From Prosthecobacter sp. (GTDB lineage: Bacteria; Verrucomicrobiota; Verrucomicrobiia; Verrucomicrobiales; Verrucomicrobiaceae): a stretch of DNA of 64,000 nt. Positions 1 through 9,232 of this stretch are shown here, one piece after another. The DNA lies in assembly GCA_017853885.1 (NCBI GenBank), contig JAFMIR010000009.1, positions 62,001-126,000 on the forward strand, in the 5' to 3' direction. Made by a program: the position numbers and the translations under genes. Positions within the stretch are counted from its first letter, which is position 1. Every line of letters starts with the position of its first letter. Under the pieces are notes generated by a model. That model saw nothing but the letters and a program-made list of their open reading frames with translations, was not told where the DNA came from and did no database searches.

Positions 1-1434
1 TATATTTCCGACATCATCCAGCGACGCATCTTCGTCCGCACCGCTGCCGACCTCGCCTACCGCCTGCCCCGCGTGAAGGCGGAGGCTCTCGACAATGTGC
101 ACGCACCTGAACTGGTGAATCGCTTTCTCGATGTGGTTACGGTGCAAAAAAGCACGTCACTTCTGCTGTTAGATGGCATCAATCTTATCTTCGGCAGCCT
201 TATTGGCATGCTCCTGCTGGCCCTTTACCATCCAGTGCTTTTGCTCTTCGTAGCCGTGCTTCTCGGACTCATCGTTCTCATCACTTGGCTGCTCGGAAGA
301 GGCGCCGTGGACACTTCGATTGCCGAGTCACGCATGAAGTATGATGTGGTGAACTGGTTTGAAGAGATCGCTGCCTTTCCCTTTGTATTCAAAGGACCCG
401 GCGGCTATGACATGGCCTACCAAAGGGCGAACCAGCTCTCCACCGAGTATTTAAACCGCCGAGCGGGCCATTTCCGCATCGTCATGCGCCAGATCATCGG
501 GCTGCTGATCCTGAGTGTCTTTGCTAGCGCCACGCTACTAGTTGTCGGTGGATGGCTCGTCATCAGCCAGCAGATCACCCTTGGACAGCTCGTGGCTTCG
601 GAGTTGATCATGGGCAGCATCGTTGCTGCTATGGCGAAGATGGGCAAAAAGCTCGAAGCTTGGTATGACGCCATGGCGGCCATGGACAAACTCGGTCATA
701 TCTTCGATCTCGAAATCGAGCGTGAAGACGGCGAGCAGCCTGTGAGACGCGATGGGGGCGCTGAAGTGCGAGGCTGTGATGTGAGCTTCGGCTATCATGG
801 TGCTCTTTTTGAGAAAAAATCCTTTCTTATCCCACCGGGCAGTCGCGCCGCTATTATCGGCCCGCACGGTTCCGGTGCCAGCTCGCTGCTAGACATTCTC
901 TTCGGTCTCCGCCAGCCCTCCGAAGGGCATGTCAGCATCGATGGCCTCGACCTCCGCACTTGGTATCTCGAGGCCTTGCGCGAAAGCGTCATGCTGCTGC
1001 GCCGCAATGAGATCGTCGACGGCAGCGTGCTTGAAAATCTGCGCTTGGGCCGTGTCGATGTAGGCCTTGATGAAATCCGAGAGGCGTTGGAACGCGTGGG
1101 TCTGCTTGATATTCTGCTGCATCGTCCCGAGGGGCTTAATTTGCGGCTCAAGGTCGGTGGGGCACCGCTCAGCGGCAATCAGCGCACCCGCTTGCTACTC
1201 GCCCGCGCCATTGTCCAGCGCCCGAGACTGCTCCTCATTGACGAGTTGTTCGACAGTCTCGACGGTGAGTCCTTCAAACTCTTGGAAACCGCTATCCTCG
1301 ACCGCACCATGCCTTGGACCGTCATCCTTGCTACACGGGATCACGATGTCACCAAGCGATGCGATCAGGTCATCGAGCTCGCACCTTGTCATTTGAATGA
1401 CGGCACAGTGATCCAGACATCGAAATCCCAATGA
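1..1434 (+). CDS. ABC exporter with fused membrane and (degenerate) ATPase domains, type I secretion, 5' end cut
   Basis: The reading frame is open from base 1, so the start lies outside the window; 477 residues are visible. The first ~220 are an exporter-type membrane domain with hydrophobic helices, and the rest is a nucleotide-binding domain. Walker B (LLLIDE), the D-loop (SLD) and an LSGNQ signature are present. The Walker A reads GPHGSGASS, with Ala (877-879) where Lys is expected. The Q-loop Gln is Arg (1000-1002) and the H-loop His is Thr (1333-1335). The HlyD-like and TolC-like genes immediately downstream mark it as the inner-membrane part of a type I secretion system. The domain may bind ATP but is unlikely to hydrolyse it normally; a partner ATPase may lie upstream of the window. 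Confidence 0.9.
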   Translation, partial: YISDIIQRRIFVRTAADLAYRLPRVKAEALDNVHAPELVNRFLDVVTVQKSTSLLLLDGINLIFGSLIGMLLLALYHPVLLLFVAVLLGLIVLITWLLGRGAVDTSIAESRMKYDVVNWFEEIAAFPFVFKGPGGYDMAYQRANQLSTEYLNRRAGHFRIVMRQIIGLLILSVFASATLLVVGGWLVISQQITLGQLVASELIMGSIVAAMAKMGKKLEAWYDAMAAMDKLGHIFDLEIEREDGEQPVRRDGGAEVRGCDVSFGYHGALFEKKSFLIPPGSRAAIIGPHGSGASSLLDILFGLRQPSEGHVSIDGLDLRTWYLEALRESVMLLRRNEIVDGSVLENLRLGRVDVGLDEIREALERVGLLDILLHRPEGLNLRLKVGGAPLSGNQRTRLLLARAIVQRPRLLLIDELFDSLDGESFKLLETAILDRTMPWTVILATRDHDVTKRCDQVIELAPCHLNDGTVIQTSKSQ

Positions 1435-1501
1435 TGAAACGCCCGCCAGACCTTGATAATCTTCGCTTGGCTGTTCGAGCTACGGACTTCGACTTTTCTT
1501 T

Positions 1502-1528
1502 GACATTCAGAATCCCTCATTCGTCATT
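1502..1528 (+). repeat. oriented leader repeat, copy upstream of hlyD-like gene
   Basis: GACATTC ... CATTCGTCATT ends 9 bases before the adaptor start codon. The same elements occur in the same orientation relative to the downstream gene at 16137-16168, 27874-27892 and 60511-60540. This copy has a different middle section from the others. Confidence 0.5.
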
Positions 1529-1537
1529 TTTCATGCC

Positions 1538-2827
1538 ATGACGCTCAGCTCCATCACCGCACCACCCCTCCCAGCACTTTCGCTTGCTGGCAGCGCTAAG
1601 TTCACGCGCATCTTCAGCCGATTGCTGCTCATTGGCTTCATGGCTTTCGTCATCGGCATTTTGTTTTTGCCGTGGCGGCAGTTTGTATCCGGCGCAGGGC
1701 GCGTGATCGCCTTCAATCCCCTCGACCGACGCATCAACATCGAAGCCCAAGTCGCAGGCCGTGTGAAGCACCTTTATGTTGTCGAAGGGCAACGCGTAAA
1801 AAAGGGTGAACTCATCGTCGAAATTCAAGACAACGACCCGAACCTCCTCAACAACCTCAAGGCCCAACGCGAGGCTATCGAAAGCCGACGGGATTTTGCC
1901 AATGGCCGCGTCGAGTCTCTCACCGCACAGATCACCCAGCAGGAACTCGCCAAGGCGCAGGCCATCGATGGCGCGCAGCAGCGTGTCGCCGGTGCGAAGA
2001 TCGCAGCAGAAACGTCACTTCTGAATTACAACCGCACAAAAGATCTTTTTGAGAAGAAGCTCGAATCCCAACGCAACCTCGAGCTTGCCACGCTCTCACG
2101 GGACTCCACCATCGCTGAACTCAAGTCCGCTGAAGCGGCGTTGAAACGCACTAGCAACGACTTTGACGCAAGCATCGCTTCTACCCATGCTTCGAAAGGC
2201 ACCGCCCTAAGCGAGGTGGCCACCGCCGAGCGCGATCTCTCCGCGATCGACATCCAGATCAATCAAAACCTCCGCCAAGTTGTCGAGTCACCACGCGATG
2301 GCATCGTGCTGAATGTTACCGCCACAGATGGCACCTACTTACGACCCGGGTCGCTCATCTGCGTCATTATTCCAGAAACAGACAGCCGTTTTGTCGAGAT
2401 CATGGTCGATGGCAATGACATGCCACTTATCCACTCACGCAAGCAGGAGAATGGCGTCATCACGCCCGGCAGCCCTGTTCGCATCGCGTTTGAAGGCTGG
2501 CCTGCCGTGCAAATGATCGGCTGGCCACAACTCGCCATCGGCACCTTTGGCGGTGAGGTCGTCTTCGTCGATGCCACAGATGACGGCACTGGAAAATTTC
2601 GTGTTGTGGTTGGCCCTTCCAATGATTTCGTGGATCGTGGCGATGGAAAAGGCCCGGTCACGGTCGGTTGGCCCGAAAAAGACCGCTGGCTCAGGCAAGG
2701 TGCGCGCGCGAATGCATGGGTCATGCTGAATCAAGTGCCACTGTGGTTTGAGCTTTGGCGTCAAATCAACGGCTTCCCCCCCGTGGTCAATGACAAGGAC
2801 GGTAAACTCGATCCGACAAAGAAATGA
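1538..2827 (+). CDS. HlyD-family membrane fusion (periplasmic adaptor) protein
   Basis: The 429-residue protein has a short cytoplasmic N-terminus, one transmembrane helix at about residues 28-45, and a biotinyl-lipoyl-like half-motif at about 67-100 (AGRVKHLYVVEGQRVKKGE). A long Ala/Glu-rich coiled-coil hairpin follows at about 105-235, then the second lipoyl half (VESPRDGIVLNV) and a beta-barrel region. This is the layout of HlyD/EmrA adaptors that bridge an inner-membrane ABC transporter to a TolC channel. It lies 103 bases after the ABC gene, and its stop overlaps the next start (ATGA). The exported substrate is not visible in the window. Confidence 0.9.
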   Translation: MTLSSITAPPLPALSLAGSAKFTRIFSRLLLIGFMAFVIGILFLPWRQFVSGAGRVIAFNPLDRRINIEAQVAGRVKHLYVVEGQRVKKGELIVEIQDNDPNLLNNLKAQREAIESRRDFANGRVESLTAQITQQELAKAQAIDGAQQRVAGAKIAAETSLLNYNRTKDLFEKKLESQRNLELATLSRDSTIAELKSAEAALKRTSNDFDASIASTHASKGTALSEVATAERDLSAIDIQINQNLRQVVESPRDGIVLNVTATDGTYLRPGSLICVIIPETDSRFVEIMVDGNDMPLIHSRKQENGVITPGSPVRIAFEGWPAVQMIGWPQLAIGTFGGEVVFVDATDDGTGKFRVVVGPSNDFVDRGDGKGPVTVGWPEKDRWLRQGARANAWVMLNQVPLWFELWRQINGFPPVVNDKDGKLDPTKK

Positions 2828-4293
2828 CAAACCCTGCCCCCATTGCCCAGCCATCATTGTTGAGTCGCTTGGCGGCTGGGTTAGTCATATTCTTGTTTTC
2901 CTTTTTCAATTCTCAGTTTTCAATTCTGAGCGCCGCCGAAAAGTCCCAAACGCTTCTTTTGCCTGAGGTTCTGGCTTCCGTGCAGTCGCAATATCCACCC
3001 TACCTTGCCGCTCTCATCGAGCAGGACATCGCCAATGGCCGCGTGCGGCAGGCACAAGGAGCCTTTGATTTAAATCTGAATGCCGGTGGCACGATGAATC
3101 TGGCTGGCTACTACGATGGTCGGACGGGTTACGCGATGCTGGAGCAACCGCTGCCGTTTTGGGGCGGCAGCGTGTATAGTGGCTACCGCCTAAGCAGCGG
3201 TTTCCTGCCGAATTACAATAAGGACCGCACCGGAATGGATGGCGAAGGCATCCTCGGATTTCGCATCCCCTTGTTGCGAGATGGCACCATCGACCGCCGC
3301 CGCGCCTCTCTTTGGCAGGCTCAGATCGACCAAGAACTCGCCGATCCGATCATCCTCCGCCAATACCTTGACTTCATCCGTGCCGCAACGATTGGCTACT
3401 ACACTTGGGTCGCTAGTGGACAGCGTCTTGCGCTCGCCGAGGAGCTTTTTCGCATCGCCAAAGACCGTGATACTGCCATCGCTGAACAGGTGAAGAAAGG
3501 TGCGAGCGCCCCCATCGTGCAGGTGGACAACCAGCGCCTCGTCGTCAGCCGTGAAATCGCCACCGTGCAAGCATTGCGGCGCTTCCAAGCCGCCTCCATT
3601 GAACTGTCTCTCTTTTTCCGCACCAAAGAGAAAGCCGAGCCCATTATCGCCGGGCGGAATCGCGTGCCAAATACCTTCCCACCCCACCCGCGCCTTGATG
3701 AGAGCCAACTCACAGCTGATCTCGCCAGGGCAGCCGTCTTCCGTCCCGAAATCCGCCGCATTGAACTCCTTGTCCAAAGGGTCGAAATCGACCGCAGGCT
3801 CGCCAAAAATAACCTCCTGCCTAATCTCGACCTCGGAGTTGAGGCAGGACAAACTTTTGGGAACAATCGACCGAATGACATCAATCAAAACGAGGTTGAA
3901 GCCAAAGTAGAATTCAAGCTGCCCCTCCAACGGCGCGAGGCCCAAGGCCGCATGGACATTGCCGATGCCACCATCGAACGCCTGAACAACGACAAGCGTT
4001 TCGCCCGTGACCGCATCACCGCCGACGTGCGCGATGCCTACAGCGCCCTGATCGCTGCGTACGACGCGCTCAAGATGACGCGCCAAAACGTGGAGTTGGC
4101 ACGCCAGCTCGAAAAAGCCGAGAACGAGCGGCTTCAACAAGGAGCCACCGACCTACTCGCGCTCCAAATCCGCGAGCAAGCCACCTTTGACGCGCAGGTT
4201 TTCGAAGTCGAAGCGCAGGCCGATTACTTCCGCGCCCTCGCAAACTATCGTGCCGCAATCGCTGCCGATGCCCCAAGCAAGCTGACGAGATAA
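2824..4293 (+). CDS. TolC-family outer membrane efflux protein
   Basis: The protein has 489 residues and overlaps the adaptor gene by four bases. A hydrophobic signal peptide lies at about residues 12-38, cleaved probably near ILSAAEKS. The mature part has the two long alpha-helical halves of TolC-type channels; the second half (about 290-480) has the ADLARAAVFRPEIRRIE and LPNLDLGVEAG motifs usual in the family. It would form the outer-membrane exit duct of the secretion system. The signal-peptide DNA around 2893-2925 is unusually AT-rich and contains a direct repeat of TTCAATTCT(C/G)AG. Confidence 0.9.
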   Translation: MTNPAPIAQPSLLSRLAAGLVIFLFSFFNSQFSILSAAEKSQTLLLPEVLASVQSQYPPYLAALIEQDIANGRVRQAQGAFDLNLNAGGTMNLAGYYDGRTGYAMLEQPLPFWGGSVYSGYRLSSGFLPNYNKDRTGMDGEGILGFRIPLLRDGTIDRRRASLWQAQIDQELADPIILRQYLDFIRAATIGYYTWVASGQRLALAEELFRIAKDRDTAIAEQVKKGASAPIVQVDNQRLVVSREIATVQALRRFQAASIELSLFFRTKEKAEPIIAGRNRVPNTFPPHPRLDESQLTADLARAAVFRPEIRRIELLVQRVEIDRRLAKNNLLPNLDLGVEAGQTFGNNRPNDINQNEVEAKVEFKLPLQRREAQGRMDIADATIERLNNDKRFARDRITADVRDAYSALIAAYDALKMTRQNVELARQLEKAENERLQQGATDLLALQIREQATFDAQVFEVEAQADYFRALANYRAAIAADAPSKLTR

Positions 4294-4509
4294 CCGACTA
4301 GCTAGCGGGAGTGATCTTTGTGAGCGCAGGCCCTGCAATCCTTAAAGACGCCTCTCGTGCCTCAGCCGTTCGCTGATGGCGTGCGCTGATCGGACGCCAC
4401 ATGATTCATGCTCACCGCGACTGACTTTCGGCGTCTTGCAGATCGCAATCCAAGTCCAGCACAGCCGCTGAGGCGTAATTTGCCCGCTTTGAATCCCTTC
4501 CCCCCGTCC

Positions 4510-5418
4510 ATGAAAAAAACTCTCTCAATCCTTTTCGCGCTCTTTTGCATCTCCACGCTGACGTTGTCGGCACAAACCACGATGGAAACCACCACCACGC
4601 GCTCCGTGGATCTAATCGATCCGGCGGCGTTTGGGTTTGGAAGGCCGGGGTACATGGTGGACACGACGTTCATCGACACGCAGGACTTTGCGAACCGTCC
4701 GGGCGGGCTCGATTTCATGGAGGTGCGTACGATTCTGCCGCTGTGGACGAAGAAGGTGAACGCGTTGCGGATCAGCGCCTCGCTGAGCTACAATTTGAGC
4801 GAGCTGGACTTCAATGGATTCCTCGGCCTGCAACGCGAGACGCTGCACACGCTGGAGGCTCAGGTGAGTCTTTTTTGGCGGCCGGAGCAGTCGAAATGGT
4901 GGGGGCTTGGCTTCTTCACACCGGGGCTAGGCACGGATTTCCAAGGGTTGTCATGGGATGACTTTGAGGTCTCGGGCCTTGGATTGCTCGGCTATCGCTT
5001 TACGGACACGTTCAGCCTCGCGGGCGGTTTCTTCGCTCAGTACGGCGCACACGAAGGCATGATCGTGCCAGCGCTGGGTTTCATATGGAAGCCGGCCCCG
5101 TTCATCGTGCAGGTGACGCCGCCCTTTGTCGTGCTCGGCTGGCGGGCGACGGGTCGCGTGACGCTAAGCCTCAGCGCCTATCCAAGCGGTGGCTCGTGGG
5201 ATGTCGAGGACCCGATGGTGAACCGTGTGGATCTTAATGGCTGGCAGACTGCCGCATCGGTGATCTACCAAGCCACGGAACGCTTTTCCATCTCGCTGCG
5301 TGCCGGTATGAATATCGGCGGAGAGCTTGAGTTGCGCGACGGGAACAACAATGTGCTGGCGAATGAAACGCTGGAGTCGGCCCCCTTCGGAGCGCTGAAC
5401 CTGCGCTGGCAGTTCTGA
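4510..5418 (+). CDS. outer-membrane beta-barrel-like protein, function unknown
   Basis: The frame is open from 4408, but the natural start is the ATG at 4510. It gives a classic signal peptide (MKKTLSILFALFCISTLTLS, then AQTT) and a 302-residue product. The mature part alternates polar and aromatic residues in short strands (ALRISASLSYNLSELDF, RFSISLRAGMNIGGELEL) and ends in Trp-Gln-Phe; a terminal Phe is typical of outer-membrane barrels. It resembles the DUF6268 group of barrel proteins, though I cannot confirm this. It lies 216 bases downstream of the secretion operon and just before a two-component pair; no function follows from that. Confidence 0.75.
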   Translation: MKKTLSILFALFCISTLTLSAQTTMETTTTRSVDLIDPAAFGFGRPGYMVDTTFIDTQDFANRPGGLDFMEVRTILPLWTKKVNALRISASLSYNLSELDFNGFLGLQRETLHTLEAQVSLFWRPEQSKWWGLGFFTPGLGTDFQGLSWDDFEVSGLGLLGYRFTDTFSLAGGFFAQYGAHEGMIVPALGFIWKPAPFIVQVTPPFVVLGWRATGRVTLSLSAYPSGGSWDVEDPMVNRVDLNGWQTAASVIYQATERFSISLRAGMNIGGELELRDGNNNVLANETLESAPFGALNLRWQF

Positions 5419-5436
5419 TCCCGTTTCGATGCATGC

Positions 5437-7329
5437 ATGACACCACCCCTTCCAGATGAGGCCCGCTTTCGACTGCTCGTCGAAAACATCGGCGATGTGC
5501 TGTGGTTCAAGGAGCTGAATCCCATGCGCTTTAGCTATGTGAGCCCCGCGTTTGAGCGCATCTGGGGGCGCAGCGTGGCGGAGTTGCAGCGCAAACCGAG
5601 CCTGTGGGAAGAGGGTATTCATCCCGAGGACCGCCCCGCGGTGCGTCAGGCACTGCGGGCGTGGTTCAGCGGAGAAAAAGCGGACTACGAGGTGCATTAC
5701 CGCGTCATCGGCAAAAAGGGCGAGGTGCGCTGGATGGCGGATCGCGGTATCATTTTGGGCCGCAAAAACAGCAAGCCCTATCTGATTGGCGGCATCGCAC
5801 GTGACATCACCGAACGCGAAGCGGCGGATGCCTCGCGCAAACGCCTCGCCGCAGTGGTGGAAAACTCCGATGATGCGATCATCACTCTCGACCTCGATGG
5901 CGCCATACAGACATGGAATGCCGGCGCGGAGCGAATCTTCCAATACACCGCAGCAGAGGCTGTGGGACGCAATGTGAGTTTTCTGCGACCGCTGGAAGCC
6001 GCAGACGATGAAGCGGTTTTTCGCCGTTACATCCGGCAAGGAAAACGCATCGACCACTACGAGACACATCGGGTGCGCAAGGACGGTCGGATAATTGACA
6101 TCTCGGTATCGATCTCACCCTTGAATGACTCTGCAGGACGTATCTGCGGCTTCTCTAAAATCTCACGTGATATCACACAGCGAAATGTGGACCGACGTAT
6201 GTTCCACCAGTTGCTGGAGTCGGCACCAGACGGTTTTGTCATTCTGAACGCCGAAGGCATGGTGCGCATGGCCAATGCGAGAACAGAAGTGCTCTTTGGT
6301 TTGCCACGGAAGAGGATCATCGGCGCCGCCTTTGAGGCGCTGCTGCCAGCGGACGACCGATACAGATTCACCGCATACCGACGAGACTTTTTGCGCCAGC
6401 CAAACCGTGCTGAGAAATTTCGAGGTATCCACCTGAACGGCCTTCGGCGACGCGCCGAACCGTTTCCGATGGAAATCAGCCTGAGCCAAGTGGAGACGCC
6501 CGAGGGCCCTCTAATCATCATCGACATCACGGATATCACCGAGCGAAAAGAAGCAGAACAGACCATCCGCAAATTGAACGCGGACCTAGAGCAGCGAGTT
6601 CAGGAACGGACCGCAGCCCTCACCGAACAGATTGCGGCGCGGCTGCGCCTCGAGGAGGAACTTCTCAACATCAGTGAGCGCGAACAACGTCGTATCGGCC
6701 AAGATCTGCACGACGATCTCGGCCAGCAACTCGCTGGCGCATGGATGATGGTGGATGTTCTCCAGCGAAAGCTGGCGGCGGATAACTCACCACGCCACGC
6801 CGATGCACGCAAGATCGGCAGTTGGCTGCAAAAGGCTCTCTCGCACACACGGAGTCTCGCCCGCGGCCTGCACCCGGTGGCACCGGAACAGGGTGGCTTT
6901 ACGAAAGCGCTTGAAACCCTCGCCGTGCAATCTGCCGAACTTTTTGGCGTGCAGTGCTTTTTTGAATGCAAAGGAGCTCCTCCAATCGACGATGAGTTCA
7001 TCAGCACGAATCTTTACCGCATAGCTCAGGAGGCGGTAAGCAATGCCGTGAAGCATGGTGCGGCCAAAAAAGTGATCATCCAGCTCACTCAAGACAAGCT
7101 CATGATCACCGACGATGGCTCAGGCCTGCACGAGTCTTCGCCCAGCGAAGGCATGGGCATGCGTATCATGCGCTACCGTGCCGAAATGGCCGGCTGCACA
7201 CTCAGCGTGCGCAGCGGCTGCCGCAAAGGCGTCATTGTTACCTGCCATTTCCACCCCCCTCGTCATCATGCGAAAAAAAATGCCATCACAAGTGACTCCA
7301 ACCGAAAAAAGCGTTCTCATCGTAGATGA
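5437..7329 (+). CDS. PAS-domain sensor histidine kinase, NarL/DegS type
   Basis: The 630-residue protein has no transmembrane segment, so a cytosolic sensor is likely. Three PAS/PAC modules lie at about residues 7-120, 133-250 and 256-370. A coiled coil (about 372-410) follows, then a HisKA_3 dimerisation domain with the phospho-acceptor His425 in QDLHDDLGQQLAG, and an HATPase domain with N box NAVKHG and glycine boxes DDGSGL and GMGMRIMRYRAE. The response regulator gene overlaps its 3' end, so the two form an operon and very probably a signalling pair. The signal sensed cannot be told; no haem or flavin ligands are evident. Confidence 0.93.
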   Translation: MTPPLPDEARFRLLVENIGDVLWFKELNPMRFSYVSPAFERIWGRSVAELQRKPSLWEEGIHPEDRPAVRQALRAWFSGEKADYEVHYRVIGKKGEVRWMADRGIILGRKNSKPYLIGGIARDITEREAADASRKRLAAVVENSDDAIITLDLDGAIQTWNAGAERIFQYTAAEAVGRNVSFLRPLEAADDEAVFRRYIRQGKRIDHYETHRVRKDGRIIDISVSISPLNDSAGRICGFSKISRDITQRNVDRRMFHQLLESAPDGFVILNAEGMVRMANARTEVLFGLPRKRIIGAAFEALLPADDRYRFTAYRRDFLRQPNRAEKFRGIHLNGLRRRAEPFPMEISLSQVETPEGPLIIIDITDITERKEAEQTIRKLNADLEQRVQERTAALTEQIAARLRLEEELLNISEREQRRIGQDLHDDLGQQLAGAWMMVDVLQRKLAADNSPRHADARKIGSWLQKALSHTRSLARGLHPVAPEQGGFTKALETLAVQSAELFGVQCFFECKGAPPIDDEFISTNLYRIAQEAVSNAVKHGAAKKVIIQLTQDKLMITDDGSGLHESSPSEGMGMRIMRYRAEMAGCTLSVRSGCRKGVIVTCHFHPPRHHAKKNAITSDSNRKKRSHRR

Positions 7330-7945
7330 TCATCCCATTTTTCGAGCTGGTTTGATCGGTCTCGTGAATTTGGAGATGGATCTCACCGTCTGCGGTGAGG
7401 CCAATGATGCCTCACAGGCTATTCAACTCCTCGAAAAACTGCATCCCGACCTCGTATTGCTCGACATGAGCCTGCCAGGCAAAGGTGGTCTCGAATTACT
7501 GAAAGATATCCGTTCCCTCTCGCCACAAACGCCCGTGCTCATCATCTCCATGCACGATGAGACGCTCTATGCCGAGCGCGTCATCCGAGCCGGTGGTCGT
7601 GGTTACATCATGAAACAGGAGGGGCCCGAAAAAATTGTTCAGGCCATTCGCAGGGTCTTATCAGGAAGCATTTCCGTCAGCGATCGCATTGCGGCACAGA
7701 TTCTCGATGCCATGTCAGGCGGCAAGGGCACGAGGCCCTGCTCCGTTAGCTCGCTCACTGACCGTGAATTCGAAGTCTACCGTTTGTTGGGACAAGGCAA
7801 AGAGCCTCATGAGATTGCCCGCATACTGCATCTTAGCATCAAGACTGTTGACACCCATCGCGCGCACATCCGCCAAAAGCTTGGGTTGAAAAACGCTACT
7901 GAACTGATTCATCATGCCACGCGCTGGACGGCTGAGCAAGCGTGA
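7268..7945 (+). CDS. NarL/FixJ-family response regulator
   Basis: The 225-residue protein has a receiver domain (acidic pair in VLIVDDHPIFRAG, phospho-acceptor Asp66 in LLDMSLPG, conserved Lys in GYIMKQEG) and a C-terminal LuxR-type helix-turn-helix (LTDREFEVYRLLGQGKEPHE ... IKTVDTHRAHIRQKLGL). The open frame reaches back to 7115, but that part is only the kinase in another frame. The starts at 7268 or 7280 leave a normal-length receiver. It overlaps the kinase gene by about 60 bases, which suggests translational coupling. It should be activated by that kinase and act as a transcription factor. Confidence 0.92.
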   Translation: MRKKMPSQVTPTEKSVLIVDDHPIFRAGLIGLVNLEMDLTVCGEANDASQAIQLLEKLHPDLVLLDMSLPGKGGLELLKDIRSLSPQTPVLIISMHDETLYAERVIRAGGRGYIMKQEGPEKIVQAIRRVLSGSISVSDRIAAQILDAMSGGKGTRPCSVSSLTDREFEVYRLLGQGKEPHEIARILHLSIKTVDTHRAHIRQKLGLKNATELIHHATRWTAEQA

Positions 7946-7995
7946 GACATTTTTTGTTGCTTGCACTTTTTGATCCCGAGTCTCAGCGTTCCTAC

Positions 7996-8199
7996 ATGCG
8001 AATTTATCTCATTCTCACATGGCTAGCCTTGATGCTCTGCTCATGCGCCACACCGACTTCGCAAGAGCAGCTTTCTAAGCGCGAAGTCACCAACCGCTGT
8101 GACGGATGTGGCCGCGTCATCAAGCGCACTCAGGACATGCGTGCTGAAATGTGCTCGGTGTGCGACTGGCGGTTTGGAGCCGGCATCGGCTGGCCTTGA
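7996..8199 (+). CDS. small putative lipoprotein with two CxxC pairs
   Basis: From the ATG at 7996 the product has 67 residues. A hydrophobic leader (MRIYLILTWLALMLCSC) ends in a cysteine-containing, lipobox-like stretch. The short mature region has CDGCG and CSVCDW, 20 residues apart, as in a zinc-ribbon or rubredoxin-like knuckle. The frame is open from a GTG at 7942 that overlaps the response regulator, but only the internal ATG gives a sensible signal sequence. No function is assigned. Confidence 0.6.
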   Translation: MRIYLILTWLALMLCSCATPTSQEQLSKREVTNRCDGCGRVIKRTQDMRAEMCSVCDWRFGAGIGWP

Positions 8200-8613
8200 G
8201 CCTAGCAGTTTCTCATCCGCTGACGGATCCTTATAAAGCTATGCTGCGCAGATAAGTTCAAGGTCATTCTTGCCTTGAGCATCCTCATAACAAAGCAACA
8301 AGAGTAGATGTCGAGCCTGCTTAGCCTTATCGAAAGCAACTCTGCGGCATGTGGTGCATTCGCCTATCAAAGCCCCACGCAAGAAGATCAAGAGCCCCCA
8401 CTCATGCTGAAATAGGGGTGGGCAGGTGATCTTCATGCTATTCCACTCAGCTTGTGACTCAAACAAGTCATCTGTTAAGAGAGAAACTTGATCACCGAGT
8501 TCCTGCATGAAGACATTGTTGAGGTCTTCTCAGCTATTTGCTGAGATGCGCGAAGCGAGGCTGCCCATTGGATACAATAGATATCATGCAATCCTAGCTG
8601 TGAAATTATCACG
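8200..8613. other. gene-poor gap
   Basis: The 414 bases between the CxxC lipoprotein and the 48-residue lipoprotein contain no recognised gene, hairpin terminator or RNA. One weak minus-strand frame is listed separately at 8239-8508. Confidence 0.5.
8239..8508 (-). CDS. possible small hypothetical protein
   Basis: An 89-residue frame on the minus strand lies in an otherwise empty gap. The composition is protein-like (balanced charges, a CTTCRR motif, a hydrophobic LLLLLCY run), and a shorter start at an internal Met (MKITCPPLF) is possible. No family is recognised and no ribosome binding site is convincing. It may be chance. Confidence 0.3.
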   Translation of the reverse strand: MQELGDQVSLLTDDLFESQAEWNSMKITCPPLFQHEWGLLIFLRGALIGECTTCRRVAFDKAKQARHLLLLLCYEDAQGKNDLELICAA

Positions 8614-8760
8614 ATGAAAATCACCTGTTTTCTTTTCCTCATAGCGGCCACGGCACTCTCATCCTGCACTCAAGAGAGCGCCAATCTCCACGTCCCCAGA
8701 AATGGTGAACATGAGGATTCTCGTCACAGCAAAGGAAGCTGGATCCCCCACAACTCCTGA
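8614..8760 (+). CDS. 48-residue small lipoprotein
   Basis: The ATG at 8614 opens a frame of 48 codons ending at TGA 8758-8760. The N-terminus is a textbook lipoprotein signal: Lys at residue 3, hydrophobic core CFLFLIAATA, lipobox LSSC with the acylated Cys18. The 30-residue mature part is hydrophilic (NLHVPRNGEHEDSRHSKG) and probably anchored to a membrane. It overlaps an alternative frame starting at 8702 that extends the next gene; the signal sequence here argues for this frame. Function unknown. Confidence 0.6.
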   Translation: MKITCFLFLIAATALSSCTQESANLHVPRNGEHEDSRHSKGSWIPHNS

Positions 8761-8869
8761 TGCTGCACTAATCTGGCGGGAGTCGTGTTTGTGTCCTGAA
8801 ATCCCCTGGCCATGCCATCGGACACAGCACGGCTCTCGTTGGAAACGCAATTCTCCAACATATATCCTC

Positions 8870-9202
8870 ATGATCGTTCAACTGGATTGGTTCGGCTGTG
8901 AGCCGCGTGACAGATGGGAAGTTCTCATTCATCAAACCTTGGAGCAGTTTGCTGCTATCAAAGCCATCTCCCGCGTGCAGGTCCGCATTGAACAGCTATC
9001 CCAAAAAGCCTCCTCTTATCAGGTTTCAGTGATGCTAAGTGTTTCAGGTCCGGATGTTCTAGCAAGCGCTGCCGGTTATACTTTTGAGGAGGCGCTACTC
9101 AAACTCAACAGCATGGTTCGCAAAACTCTCACAACGAGAGCCATGAAGATGCGCGAGTTGAATGGCGCACCTCGAGTTGTCAAAGCAACTCATCGCGGCT
9201 GA
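8870..9202 (+). CDS. ribosome hibernation factor-like (HPF/RaiA, S30AE fold) protein
   Basis: From the ATG at 8870 the product has 110 residues. Its pattern fits the small beta-alpha-beta-beta-beta-alpha fold of HPF/RaiA: an N-terminal helix (HQTLEQFAAIKAISRVQVRI), paired strands (SSYQVSVMLSVSGPDVLASA) and a last helix in the position of the usual EAI.K...KLE segment (TFEEALLKLNSMVRKTL). Such proteins bind the 30S decoding centre in stationary phase. The frame is open from 8702, but the extra N-terminus overlaps the small lipoprotein and does not look like protein. The assignment rests on pattern only. Confidence 0.6.
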   Translation: MIVQLDWFGCEPRDRWEVLIHQTLEQFAAIKAISRVQVRIEQLSQKASSYQVSVMLSVSGPDVLASAAGYTFEEALLKLNSMVRKTLTTRAMKMRELNGAPRVVKATHRG

Positions 9203-9232
9203 ATTTTTCGTCAAATTCACCTCTAATACGCC

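Noticed and set aside
8475..8669. 64-codon minus-strand frame near the small lipoprotein
   Set aside because: It is opposite the lipoprotein with a convincing signal sequence and shows no features of its own.
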